Positions 1-5,937 of a stretch of DNA of 8,016 nt are shown piece by piece. Position 1 is the stretch's first letter. The number at the start of each line of letters is the position of its first letter. The notes beneath the pieces are model-generated. The model was given only the letters and a program-made list of their open reading frames with translations. It had not been told where the DNA came from and did not search any database. Origin of the DNA: Candidatus Nitrotoga sp. CP45 (GTDB lineage Bacteria; Bacteroidota; Bacteroidia; Flavobacteriales; Flavobacteriaceae); assembly GCA_943329165.2 (NCBI GenBank), contig CALQCV020000078.1, positions 1 to 8,016 of the forward strand. The letters are read 5' to 3'. The position numbers were made by a program, and so were the translations under genes.

Positions 1-276
1 ATTTCAGCAGGCTTGGACTATCCTGGAGTTGGCCCAATGCATTCGCATTTATTTCAGACAAAAAGAGCCGAATTTATTGCAATTACAGATGAAGACGCCA
101 TGAAAGCCGGCATAGAATTAGCAAAGACAGAAGGTATTATTCCGGCAATTGAAACTTCGCATGCTTTCGCAGTTTTACATCAAAAGAAATTCAAACCAGA
201 AGATATTGTTGTGATTAATTTATCCGGTCGTGGCGATAAAGATTTGAATACGTATATCAATTATTTCAACTTATAA
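1..276 (+). CDS. trpB: Tryptophan synthase beta chain, C-terminal part (5' end outside window)
   Basis: This is the last 91 codons of the PLP-dependent beta subunit of tryptophan synthase, which condenses indole with L-serine to give tryptophan. The reading frame is open from base 1, so the gene begins upstream of the window; the TTG at 13 is an internal Leu codon. Recognisable family blocks are ISAGLDYPGVGP at the left edge, the IPAIETSHA block containing the conserved Glu, and NLSGRGDKD near the C-terminus, whose Ser contacts the PLP pyridine nitrogen in characterised enzymes. The frame ends at the family's usual C-terminus, with no sign of damage. trpA starts 2 bp after the stop, so the two subunits are almost certainly co-transcribed and probably translationally coupled, as expected for partners in one alpha2beta2 complex. 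The identification is secure. Confidence 0.96.
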   Translation: MSAGLDYPGVGPMHSHLFQTKRAEFIAITDEDAMKAGIELAKTEGIIPAIETSHAFAVLHQKKFKPEDIVVINLSGRGDKDLNTYINYFNL

Positions 277-278
277 AA

Positions 279-1040
279 ATGAATAGAATTCAAAACAAAT
301 TATCAGAAAATAAAAAGATTCTATCTATCTATTTTTCAGCAGGTTTTCCTAATTTAAATGATACTAAAAGTTTAGTAGAAAACTTAGCCGAAAACAAAGT
401 TGATATGATTGAAATCGGGCTGCCGTTTAGCGATCCATTAGCCGACGGACCAACCATTCAGGCAAGCTCTACGCAAGCTTTAAAAAACGGAATGACAACT
501 GAAATTCTATTTGACCAAATTAAGGACATTCGAAAAACAGTTGACATTCCGTTAATCATCATGGGATATTTTAATCCACTTTTGCAATTTGGAGTAGAAG
601 CCTTTTTGAAAAAATGCCAAGAAACTGGTATTGACGGCTTAATTATTCCAGATTTGCCTTTAGAAATTTACCTTTCAGAATACAAAAAGCTCTTTGAAAG
701 CTACAGGATTGAAATGATTTTCTTAATTACACCACAAACTTCAGAGGAACGAATTCGATTGATTGACGAAAATTCTAACGCATTTATTTATATGGTGAGC
801 AGTTCTAGTGTAACGGGAAGCAGAGATAGTTTTGACGAAAATCAATTGAAATATTTTGAAAGAATTGCAGCCATGAATTTAAAAAATCCGCAAATAATTG
901 GCTTTGGAATTAGCAACAAAACCACTTTTCAACAAGCTACAAAACACCAAAAAGGAGCTATCATTGGCAGTAGTTTTATTCAGTTTATTGCTAACAATCC
1001 TATTTCCAGTATTTCTAATTTTATCCAAAATTTACTTTAG
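279..1040 (+). CDS. trpA: Tryptophan synthase alpha chain
   Basis: A complete 253-residue TIM-barrel subunit that cleaves indole-3-glycerol phosphate to indole and glyceraldehyde 3-phosphate, passing indole through the tunnel to TrpB. The signature MIEIGLPFSDPLADGP spans residues 43-58. It contains the two catalytic acids, Glu45 and Asp56, which keep the 11-residue spacing of Salmonella Glu49/Asp60. Tyr171 sits in the YMVSSSSVTG block, at the position of Salmonella Tyr175. The phosphate-binding segments GFGIS (208-212) and GSS (230-232) are present. The protein is slightly shorter than the roughly 265-residue enterobacterial form, but no motif is missing. The start ATG lies 2 bp after the trpB stop, and the sequence following it matches the family N-terminus. 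It appears to be the last gene of the trp operon, since the next 370 bp have no intact gene. Only a weak all-AT hairpin follows. Confidence 0.97.
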   Translation: MNRIQNKLSENKKILSIYFSAGFPNLNDTKSLVENLAENKVDMIEIGLPFSDPLADGPTIQASSTQALKNGMTTEILFDQIKDIRKTVDIPLIIMGYFNPLLQFGVEAFLKKCQETGIDGLIIPDLPLEIYLSEYKKLFESYRIEMIFLITPQTSEERIRLIDENSNAFIYMVSSSSVTGSRDSFDENQLKYFERIAAMNLKNPQIIGFGISNKTTFQQATKHQKGAIIGSSFIQFIANNPISSISNFIQNLL

Positions 1041-1064
1041 ATAATTTTTTATATAGTATTGATA

Positions 1065-1082
1065 ATTAATTTTATAATTAAT
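1065..1082 (+). repeat. AT-only inverted repeat just after trpA
   Basis: ATTAATT at 1065-1071 is the exact inverted complement of AATTAAT at 1076-1082, with a 4-base loop. The 9-mer ATAATTAAT also occurs twice in direct orientation (1062-1070 and 1074-1082). It lies 24 bp after the trpA stop, so it could help end the trp transcript. With no G-C pairs and no following T-run, it is a poor intrinsic terminator and may simply reflect base composition. Confidence 0.25.
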
Positions 1083-1163
1083 CGATATAGAATTTATCTA
1101 TGGCCTTTATTTTATGATTTTAAGTTACAAAACGATACTGAAGTAAACTTTGAAAATAGATAA

Positions 1164-1310
1164 TATTTTGATGCCGCCAAACAAAATTTAGTAGTATTAT
1201 TTACAGACATTTCCCTTTATTTAGCCGAATTATTCCTCCTAGATATTCGCTTTATTTATTTGGCTGAAAAAGGAAAGAACAAAGTAGATATGAGTAAAGC
1301 CATTCACTAA
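1164..1310 (+). pseudogene. Start-less open frame, possible gene remnant in the trpA downstream gap
   Basis: The gap 1041-1412 has no intact gene. Within it, the frame from 1164 reads 48 sense codons to TAA at 1308-1310. It begins YFDAAKQNLV, continues through a hydrophobic middle (ISLYLAELFLLDIRFIYL) and ends AEKGKNKVDMSKAIH. There is no ATG or GTG near the beginning; the only in-frame ATG lies 6 codons before the stop. The same frame is also open upstream, from the trpA stop to a single TAA at 1161-1163, and reads LWPLFYDFKLQND around 1098-1136. Amino-acid composition and codon choice (GCC, CGC and GGA among AAA/GAA) look more gene-like than the AT-rich flanks. I read this as a decayed gene or fragment of unknown family. 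Chance open frame in AT-rich DNA remains possible. Confidence 0.3.
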
Positions 1311-1363
1311 TTTACTATTTTACGAGTTATTAACAATTTACATACTTTTTAAAAACAATTACA

Positions 1364-1371
1364 TAACTTTG
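1364..1371 (+). promoter_or_regulatory. Flavobacterial -7 promoter element for the 116-residue gene
   Basis: TAACTTTG matches the Bacteroidota -7 consensus TAnnTTTG exactly. It ends 41 bp before the ATG at 1413, leaving room for a short 5' leader. No good TTG -33 element is visible at the usual spacing, so only the -7 half supports it. It is consistent with this gene being transcribed independently of the trp operon. Confidence 0.5.
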
Positions 1372-1412
1372 ATTTACAGACGTTTTAATCATCAATTGTT
1401 AAATCAAACACT

Positions 1413-1763
1413 ATGGGACTTTTTGGTAAGAATCAAAAGAAAATCATCGAAGAACTTCACAAGAAAAGTGAAAATCATTGCAAGGAAATCAGCAAGGAAA
1501 TCGATGAGTTGTTAGATGATTTGAAAACAGAATACGATGAAAATCGCGAAGTAGTTCATGAATTCTCAACTTTCGTTGATGAAATAAAAACAAAATTAAG
1601 TCCCGAAGACGCTAGAAAACTATTGGCCTTTTCGTCTAAATTAAACAAAGTAAAACGTTGTGCCAAGAAAGGGGTTGAAGCCATGCGAGAATTAGCTCGC
1701 GACCAACGAAAAATAACTAGCGAAACCCGAATGGAATACGAAGAATATCTTTATATGAAATAA
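1413..1763 (+). CDS. Small charged helical protein of unknown function
   Basis: A 116-residue protein of no family I can name. It starts MGLFGKNQKK and has no signal peptide or hydrophobic membrane segment, so it is predicted to be cytoplasmic. Almost the whole length is rich in Lys, Glu, Asp and Arg, with hydrophobic residues spaced as in amphipathic helices. Residues about 8-60 in particular look able to form a coiled coil. Two cysteines (23 and 83) are isolated and form no metal motif. The start is supported by a -7 promoter element upstream and by an A-rich leader directly before the ATG. The gene is probably monocistronic: it is preceded by a long gap and followed at once by a bidirectional terminator facing yaaA. 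Coding potential looks good; function is unknown. Confidence 0.8.
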   Translation: MGLFGKNQKKIIEELHKKSENHCKEISKEIDELLDDLKTEYDENREVVHEFSTFVDEIKTKLSPEDARKLLAFSSKLNKVKRCAKKGVEAMRELARDQRKITSETRMEYEEYLYMK

Positions 1764-1791
1764 AAAAAACTTCCAATCGGGAGTTTTTTTT
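1762..1791. terminator. Bidirectional intrinsic terminator between the 116-residue gene and yaaA
   Basis: The stem ACTTCC (1769-1774) pairs with GGGAGT (1779-1784) around the loop AATC, with one G-T wobble. The stem is extended by an A-run on the left (1762-1769) facing a T-run on the right (1784-1791). Each strand therefore presents a GC-containing hairpin followed by T's, suiting the two convergent genes. The structure overlaps the stop codons of both. Confidence 0.85.
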
Positions 1792-2548
1792 ACCTCGTAA
1801 AAACCAACGTATTTCCTTTACTTAAATTCGCGTCAAAAGCATAGCCTTCATAATTAAATCCTTTCAGATCGTCGATAGTTTCAGCATTGGTGTCAATGAT
1901 GTAACGAACCATTAGTCCTCTCGCCTTTTTGGCAAAAAAACTAATCATCTTTAAGTTGCCATCTTTGTAGTCTTTGAATTCGGGAGTAATTACGGGCACT
2001 TTCAACGCTTTGGTGTCAACCGCACTAAAATATTCATTACTTGCCAAGTTGATAAATAACTCACCTTTTGCTAGTTCGCTGTTCAGTTCTTCAGTAATTG
2101 TTTTTTTCCAAAACTCATATAAATTTTTGTTTTTCCCAATAGGTATAGAAGTTCCCATTTCCAATCGATATGCCTGCATTAAATCAAACGGTTTTAGTAA
2201 ACCGTATAATCCTGAAAGAATTCGGAGTTTCTCTTGTAATTCCTCTAATTTATCCAACGGCAAAGTATAAGCATCCAATCCTAAATAGACTTCGCCATCA
2301 AAAGTATAAATCGCCTGACGCGCATTTTCAGTGGTAAAAGGAGTTTGCCAATCCTGATTACGTTGCCAATTGAGTTCGGCTAATTTTTCTGAAATATCCA
2401 TAAGTTGAGATAAGGCTTTGGGCTTTTTATTCTTTAAGATTCCCTGAATAGTTGTGGCTTGTTTTAAAAACTGCGGTTCTGAAAAAGTAGTTGTAGGTAT
2501 TTCTTTTTCAAAATTCAACGATTTGGCTGGCGATATAACGATTTTCAT
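1790..2548 (-). CDS. yaaA: Peroxide-stress protein YaaA (DUF328/UPF0246 family)
   Basis: This 252-residue protein belongs to the YaaA family. In E. coli the family is induced by hydrogen peroxide and limits free iron, and so Fenton damage; DNA binding has also been reported for it. Family blocks visible here are the N-terminal ISPAKSLNF, AIYTFDGEVYLGLDA (79-93), LRILSGLYGLLKPFDLMQAY (108-127), NLASNEYFSAV (167-177) and ISFFAKKARGLMVRY (202-216). Length is close to the 258 residues of E. coli YaaA. I chose the ATG at 2548 rather than the in-frame ATG at 2596: family members begin M-x-I-x-ISPAK, and a good promoter lies between the two positions. The gene is divergent from the 174-residue hypothetical and convergent with the 116-residue gene, so it is likely monocistronic. 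No OxyR or PerR site could be recognised by eye. Confidence 0.93.
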   Translation of the reverse strand: MKIVISPAKSLNFEKEIPTTTFSEPQFLKQATTIQGILKNKKPKALSQLMDISEKLAELNWQRNQDWQTPFTTENARQAIYTFDGEVYLGLDAYTLPLDKLEELQEKLRILSGLYGLLKPFDLMQAYRLEMGTSIPIGKNKNLYEFWKKTITEELNSELAKGELFINLASNEYFSAVDTKALKVPVITPEFKDYKDGNLKMISFFAKKARGLMVRYIIDTNAETIDDLKGFNYEGYAFDANLSKGNTLVFTR

Positions 2549-2567
2549 TTGATGTGTATTTGGATTC

Positions 2568-2596
2568 CAAAAATACAAATTCAATATTGAAAACAA
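2568..2596 (-). promoter_or_regulatory. Promoter of yaaA (-33 TTG, -7 TATTTTTG)
   Basis: Read on the minus strand, TTG at 2596-2594 is followed after 18 bp by TATTTTTG at 2575-2568, a full match to the TAnnTTTG consensus of flavobacteria. The -7 box ends 19 bp before the yaaA ATG at 2548. This placement excludes the longer in-frame start at 2596, whose coding region would run through the promoter. Confidence 0.65.
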
Positions 2597-2639
2597 TATA
2601 CAAGAAAATAATAAGTGATCTAAATTTAAATAAAAGATA

Positions 2640-2677
2640 TAGTTATCTATTTTGTTTAGATAGCTAACTATTTTTTT
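2640..2677 (+). promoter_or_regulatory. Imperfect inverted repeat with T-run in the divergent intergenic region
   Basis: TAGTTATCTA (2640-2649) can pair with TAGATA-GC-TAACTA (2657-2670), leaving a 2-base bulge and a 7-base loop. Seven T's follow (2671-2677). On the plus strand this has the form of an intrinsic terminator, yet no plus-strand gene ends here: the neighbours are yaaA (divergent) and the gene starting at 2721. It could be a leader hairpin, an operator dyad for the downstream gene, or an AT-rich coincidence. A near-match to the -7 consensus (TATTTTAG, 2694-2701) lies between it and the downstream ATG. Confidence 0.35.
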
Positions 2678-2720
2678 ATTTCGTACAAATTCCTATTTTA
2701 GTGGCTTAATAAATAAACTT

Positions 2721-3245
2721 ATGAAACTACTAGGAATTGGTTCCAGAATAAATCACGCCGAATATGGCAAAGGCGTGGTAACGAATGTATCGTATAAAGA
2801 ATATTGGGTGACTTTTATTGATGGTGGATTAGAAACCATAGATCTCGATAGCGAATTTGAAGTAATCGAAGCAGCAGAAAACGAAGTCGATACGATTAGT
2901 TTCTATGATGTTGAGCAAAGTTTACTTTCCATCTTAAAAAAATGGAACGGATTGGGAGAACCTGTAGCTATTGGCGATAAATGGAAAGGTGGCAACATGA
3001 GATTAGAACCTGGACAAGCCGGTTTGGCGCACAAAGACATACCCATAGATGTCTTTTTTCACAAAATAGTAATGCTTCGTGATCGACTCAGAGTAATGGA
3101 GCAAAAAATCAACTCAAGTACTATAGAAGAAATTGAAAAAGTAGAACTCCAACAATACATCACCCGTATTTATGGCAGTTTGACTACATTCAACGTATTG
3201 TTCAAATCACAAAGCGATTATTTCGTAGGCGAAAAGTCAAAGTAA
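2721..3245 (+). CDS. Conserved flavobacterial hypothetical protein with SH3/Tudor-like N-terminus
   Basis: A 174-residue soluble protein with no signal peptide or membrane segment. Residues about 6-48 (GSRINHAEYGKGVVTNV, then YWVTFIDGG and a closing FEVIE) have the alternating small-barrel pattern of SH3/Tudor-like folds. The H-x-x-YGKGVV segment resembles the C-terminal Tudor domain of UvrD/PcrA helicases, which contacts RNA polymerase. Residues 60-90 are helical with a tryptophan-rich KKWNGLG/DKWKGG section. Residues 107-165 form a conserved helical block (DIPIDVFFHKIVMLRDRLRV and QQYITRIYGSLTTFN). I recognise this block as typical of an uncharacterised Bacteroidota family, but know of no assigned function. 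A role at nucleic acid or RNA polymerase is only an inference from the N-terminal fold. sodC follows 68 bp downstream and may be co-transcribed. The start ATG fits the domain boundary. Confidence 0.85.
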   Translation: MKLLGIGSRINHAEYGKGVVTNVSYKEYWVTFIDGGLETIDLDSEFEVIEAAENEVDTISFYDVEQSLLSILKKWNGLGEPVAIGDKWKGGNMRLEPGQAGLAHKDIPIDVFFHKIVMLRDRLRVMEQKINSSTIEEIEKVELQQYITRIYGSLTTFNVLFKSQSDYFVGEKSK

Positions 3246-3313
3246 ACTTTAATCCGAATTTAAAAGAGTTTCTATACTGAATTGTGTACTTTTATAGTTC
3301 TAAAAAAATACTC

Positions 3314-3841
3314 ATGAAAAAAATACTGATAGGAATTTTAGTCATTGGATTAATGATATTTGGTTGCAAAAGTTCAAGTACTAAAGAAAAAAGCAAAACG
3401 GTTACGATAACTTTTGAATCAAAAAGTGGAAGCAATGTTCATGGAGCAGCTGTATTCAATGAAAAAAATGGAGAAGTTACTTTAACAGCCAATTTTTCAG
3501 GATTAAAACCAGGCGAACACGCTATTCACATTCACGAGAAAGCCGATTGTTCTGCTTCAGATGCTACTTCTGCGGGAGGACATTGGAATCCAACTTTTAA
3601 AAAACATGGCAGATGGACTGATTACGAACACCACAAAGGCGATATGGATAATTTTTACGCTAATGCAGATGGAAACGCAACTGTTTTATTCAAAACAAAC
3701 GAATGGTGTATTGGTTGTGGTGATGCAACAAGAGATATTATAGGTAAAGCAGTAATTGTTCATGAAAAAGCAGATGATTATGCTACACAACCCACCGGAA
3801 ATGCAGGAGCAAGAGTAGCCTGTTCAGCTATCATACAATAA
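3314..3841 (+). CDS. sodC: Cu/Zn superoxide dismutase, predicted periplasmic lipoprotein
   Basis: This 175-residue enzyme dismutates superoxide to peroxide and oxygen in the cell envelope. I chose the ATG at 3314 because it begins a classic lipoprotein signal (MKKILIGILVIGLMIFGC, lipidated Cys18); the ATG at 3284 adds ten unrelated residues. Metal ligands are all present: Cu by His72, His74, His90 and His150, and Zn by His90, His98, His107 and Asp110, in the motifs AIHIHE, GGHWNP, KKHG, HHKGD and VIVHE. Cys79 and Cys170 are placed to form the conserved disulfide. The C-terminal GNAGARVACSAII block is standard. An extra CIGC motif (132-135) lies in the segment before the last Cu ligand. The residues after Cys18 (KSSSTKEK) lack the acidic run of flavobacterial surface-export signals, so a periplasm-facing location is more likely. 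No exact -7 element was found in the 68-bp gap upstream, so read-through from the previous gene is possible. Confidence 0.94.
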   Translation: MKKILIGILVIGLMIFGCKSSSTKEKSKTVTITFESKSGSNVHGAAVFNEKNGEVTLTANFSGLKPGEHAIHIHEKADCSASDATSAGGHWNPTFKKHGRWTDYEHHKGDMDNFYANADGNATVLFKTNEWCIGCGDATRDIIGKAVIVHEKADDYATQPTGNAGARVACSAIIQ

Positions 3842-3878
3842 TTTTGCTTGGAAAGAAAAAATCTTTTATACTTCAAAA

Positions 3879-4007
3879 ATGTGCAGAAATAGCGCGAATG
3901 GTTCTAGAACAATTATCGATGTATTAGAAACATCAAATCGAGATATGCATTCTAAATTTGATTTTTTAACTCGTAAAAAAGATTTAGTTTTGCATCGTAA
4001 TAGATAG
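3879..4007 (+). CDS. Possible 42-codon ORF upstream of the LETM1-related gene
   Basis: ATG at 3879 opens a 42-codon frame ending in TAG at 4005-4007, 4 bp before the ATG of the LETM1-related gene and in a different frame from it. The peptide begins MCRNSANGSR and contains IDVLETSNRDMHSKFDFLTR. It is basic and polar, with no signal or membrane segment and no family I recognise. Codon choice is compatible with the neighbours, and the close spacing would allow translational coupling. Against it, a -7 promoter element lies inside the frame, and an open frame of this length is not rare by chance. It may be a leader peptide, a small gene or noise. Confidence 0.25.
   Translation: MCRNSANGSRTIIDVLETSNRDMHSKFDFLTRKKDLVLHRNR
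3985..3992 (+). promoter_or_regulatory. -7 promoter element before the LETM1-related gene
   Basis: TAGTTTTG is an exact match to TAnnTTTG and ends 19 bp before the ATG at 4012. A TTTG at 3957-3960 could serve as the -33 element, but the 24-bp spacer is a little long. It supports independent transcription of the downstream gene. Confidence 0.5.
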
Positions 4008-4011
4008 CCTA

Positions 4012-5220
4012 ATGATTAACCCTTCTGCAACTGGTTGGATAGATAAATTTTTTGCAGAGCAAAAAACAGATCAATCCTATAAGAACTTGAATGAAGCTGA
4101 ATTTTATTCAAGAACAAGAGCTACAGGTTTTATCTTTGGACATATTGTTAGCTTTGATACTCAAAAGTTAATTCCAATTGCAGATAGACTTCCTGAAGAA
4201 ATATCAAAAATAGGAATGCTCAATACATTATACGAAATGTATTGTTTAACCAAAAATGAAATTGACCCAAATCAATTTATTGCAGAAACTGTTGCTTTCT
4301 ATAATTTGCTTACACCAAAAGGATATAACACATTGCAGAAAATGCTTCCAAGTAGTTCCGCCTCAAGCAAACTTGAAAAAATTATCCACGATAGGGTTCA
4401 AACAAATGAAGATTTGTTTAGCAAAAATTTTTCTCATGTAATCACAAATGCGCTGCTTTTTTTAGATGTTCTGGCATTCAAAAAATATCTTGAAAAAGGT
4501 TCGCTTCCTGAAAAATATTTTAATAAGATTGAAGACATTGTTATTAGTATTATTTCACTTTCGTTGAAATCTAAAACTGGCATTTCGGTTCATGATAATT
4601 TGTTATTGAAACTTTTCGAATCGTCTGTGCGCTATAATAAGTTTTCGATTGCCAAAATTACAACAATAGATGACTTGGATTTAAGTTATCTAAGCAATGA
4701 TTTAGAAAAATTCTATATGGTTGATTTGGCTGGAATTAGTTTATGGAGCGATGAAAAAGTAGAGAATGAAGAGCGCTATTTTTTGTATAAACTTGGTGAA
4801 AAACTAGCGGTTGCAGAATCTTTTATTACGGAAAGTATCGATTTTATTAATAATTTCATCGTAAAATACAAAAAGGAAATCCCTTATTTCAACAATTCTA
4901 ATCCGGTAAAAAACTTTTATGACCACACTACAGAAAGTGTTCAAATCTTAATCAACAGAAACAAAAAAAGATTGGTCAAAGAATTGTCACAAAGCAAAGA
5001 ACTGATGCAACTGTTAGCAAAATCAACTCATAAGGAATTGGATAAAGATGAAAAGAAAAAAATCAAGGTCCAGCTGCTTGATATTTGTAAAACGGTCCCA
5101 TCATTGACTATTTTTCTTCTACCTGGCGGAAGTTTGCTATTGCCAATTCTGATAAAATTCATTCCACAGTTATTACCATCAGCTTTTAATGAGAACGACG
5201 AAAGAGATCCAACTCCATAG
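4012..5220 (+). CDS. LETM1-related (biofilm-associated type) protein
   Basis: A 402-residue protein of the Bacteroidota family annotated as LETM1-related biofilm-associated protein. The recognisable part is the C-terminal LETM1-like domain, about residues 320-393. A lysine-rich helix (KELSQSKELMQLLAKSTHKE and KDEKKKIKVQLLDICK) leads into the hydrophobic stretch IFLLPGGSLLLPILIKFIPQLLPSAF. The latter parallels the PGGSLLLP...PQLLPSAF core of LETM1 proteins and is the only segment hydrophobic enough to meet a membrane. The first 310 residues are mostly alpha-helical, without a signal peptide. Residues about 253-283 (ERYFLYKLGEKLAVAES and following) look like a helical bundle of TerB-like character, which is tentative. 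In eukaryotes LETM1 acts in mitochondrial cation/proton exchange and ribosome binding; whether that carries over is unknown. The gene is flanked by its own -7 element and a terminator, so it is probably monocistronic. Confidence 0.82.
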   Translation: MINPSATGWIDKFFAEQKTDQSYKNLNEAEFYSRTRATGFIFGHIVSFDTQKLIPIADRLPEEISKIGMLNTLYEMYCLTKNEIDPNQFIAETVAFYNLLTPKGYNTLQKMLPSSSASSKLEKIIHDRVQTNEDLFSKNFSHVITNALLFLDVLAFKKYLEKGSLPEKYFNKIEDIVISIISLSLKSKTGISVHDNLLLKLFESSVRYNKFSIAKITTIDDLDLSYLSNDLEKFYMVDLAGISLWSDEKVENEERYFLYKLGEKLAVAESFITESIDFINNFIVKYKKEIPYFNNSNPVKNFYDHTTESVQILINRNKKRLVKELSQSKELMQLLAKSTHKELDKDEKKKIKVQLLDICKTVPSLTIFLLPGGSLLLPILIKFIPQLLPSAFNENDERDPTP

Positions 5221-5230
5221 AACATGTAAT

Positions 5231-5257
5231 AAAAAAATCGCCCAAAGGCGAAGTTGT
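5231..5257. terminator. Intrinsic terminator between the LETM1-related gene and carbonic anhydrase 1
   Basis: TCGCC (5238-5242) pairs with GGCGA (5247-5251) around the loop CAAA. On the minus strand the stem is followed by an uninterrupted run of seven T's (complement of 5231-5237), making a good terminator for the carbonic anhydrase gene ending at 5260. On the plus strand the T-tract is interrupted (AGTTGTTTTT), so termination of the LETM1-related transcript is likely but weaker. Confidence 0.8.
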
Positions 5258-5259
5258 TT

Positions 5260-5895
5260 TTAAAACTTTAACCGATAAACTTCATCCAAATCTTTATTGG
5301 AACTAATGTTCACTTTTAAATCGGTTACGTATCCTGAATTCAAACCATAAACCCAACCATGTAAAGTAAGCTCCTGCCCGCTTCTCCACGCTGACTGAAC
5401 TATAGATGTTTTGGATAAATCAAAAACCTGCTCTTTTGCATTAATTTCTACAAAAGCATTAAAACGATCATCTTCATTGATAATAGAATCTAGATATTGG
5501 TCATGCAAACGGTACACGTCTTTGATGTGTCGAATCCAGTTGTCTATAATTCCGATAGAATCATTTCCCATAGCTGCTTTTACGCCACCACAACCATAAT
5601 GTCCACAAACAATTACGTGCTTTACTTTTAAAACATTTACAGCATAATCCAAAACACTTAACATATTCATATCAGAATGAACAACCATATTAGCAATGTT
5701 TCTGTGTACAAAAACTTCTCCTGGCTTGGCACCTATAATCTCGTTCGCAGGAACACGACTGTCAGAACAACCAATCCATAACACTGGTGGCGTTTGACCT
5801 TTGGCTAAATCTTTGAAATAATTTGGGTCTTTTTCTAAAGTTCTTTCAACCCATTCTTTATTGTTCTCTAGTATTTTTTTGTAAAAGTCGCTCAT
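5260..5895 (-). CDS. can: Beta-carbonic anhydrase, E. coli Can/Haemophilus type
   Basis: A 211-residue cytoplasmic zinc enzyme that interconverts CO2 and bicarbonate. Zinc ligands are Cys43, His99 and Cys102, with the Asp45-Arg47 dyad in IGCSDSRVPANE. The blocks GEVFVHRNIAN (59-69) and VCGHYGCGGVKAA (96-108) are typical. Trp40, Arg65 and Tyr183 occupy the positions that form the non-catalytic bicarbonate-binding site of the Haemophilus influenzae enzyme (Trp39, Arg64, Tyr181), so allosteric control by bicarbonate is predicted. Length is close to the roughly 220 residues of E. coli Can. The start gives the usual family N-terminus (MSDFYKKILENNKEW). A -7 element lies upstream, and a strong terminator separates the gene from the SulP/carbonic anhydrase operon behind it, so it should be its own transcription unit. 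Its probable role is to supply bicarbonate for carboxylases at ambient CO2. Confidence 0.95.
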   Translation of the reverse strand: MSDFYKKILENNKEWVERTLEKDPNYFKDLAKGQTPPVLWIGCSDSRVPANEIIGAKPGEVFVHRNIANMVVHSDMNMLSVLDYAVNVLKVKHVIVCGHYGCGGVKAAMGNDSIGIIDNWIRHIKDVYRLHDQYLDSIINEDDRFNAFVEINAKEQVFDLSKTSIVQSAWRSGQELTLHGWVYGLNSGYVTDLKVNISSNKDLDEVYRLKF

Positions 5896-5937
5896 TGAAA
5901 ATTATTTAGTTTCTCTTCCCTTTGTTGGTATATAATT

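Noticed and set aside
13..15. TTG as a start codon for a short protein at the left edge
   Set aside because: The frame is open from base 1 and encodes the TrpB ISAGLDYPGVGP block, so the TTG is an internal leucine.
1974..2270. 98-codon open frame on the plus strand inside yaaA
   Set aside because: It is antisense to a well-conserved yaaA. The translation is rich in Ser/Asn/Phe and has no recognisable family, as expected for a shadow frame.
3287..3294. TACTTTTA as the sodC promoter -7 box
   Set aside because: The last base departs from TAnnTTTG and no TTG lies at -33 distance; too weak to list as a feature.
3284..3313. Longer sodC start at 3284
   Set aside because: It would put ten polar and aromatic residues before a textbook lipoprotein signal that starts at 3314.
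3561..3743. 60-codon open frame inside sodC
   Set aside because: It overlaps the metal-ligand region of sodC in another frame; all conserved motifs are in the sodC frame.
4256..4441. 61-codon open frame inside the LETM1-related gene
   Set aside because: Same-strand shadow frame with no start signal of its own.
5028..5225. 65-codon minus-strand frame over the LETM1 domain region
   Set aside because: Antisense to the LETM1 core; no promoter and no protein-like motifs.
5411..5599. 62-codon plus-strand frame inside carbonic anhydrase 1
   Set aside because: Antisense to conserved carbonic anhydrase sequence; composition typical of a shadow frame.
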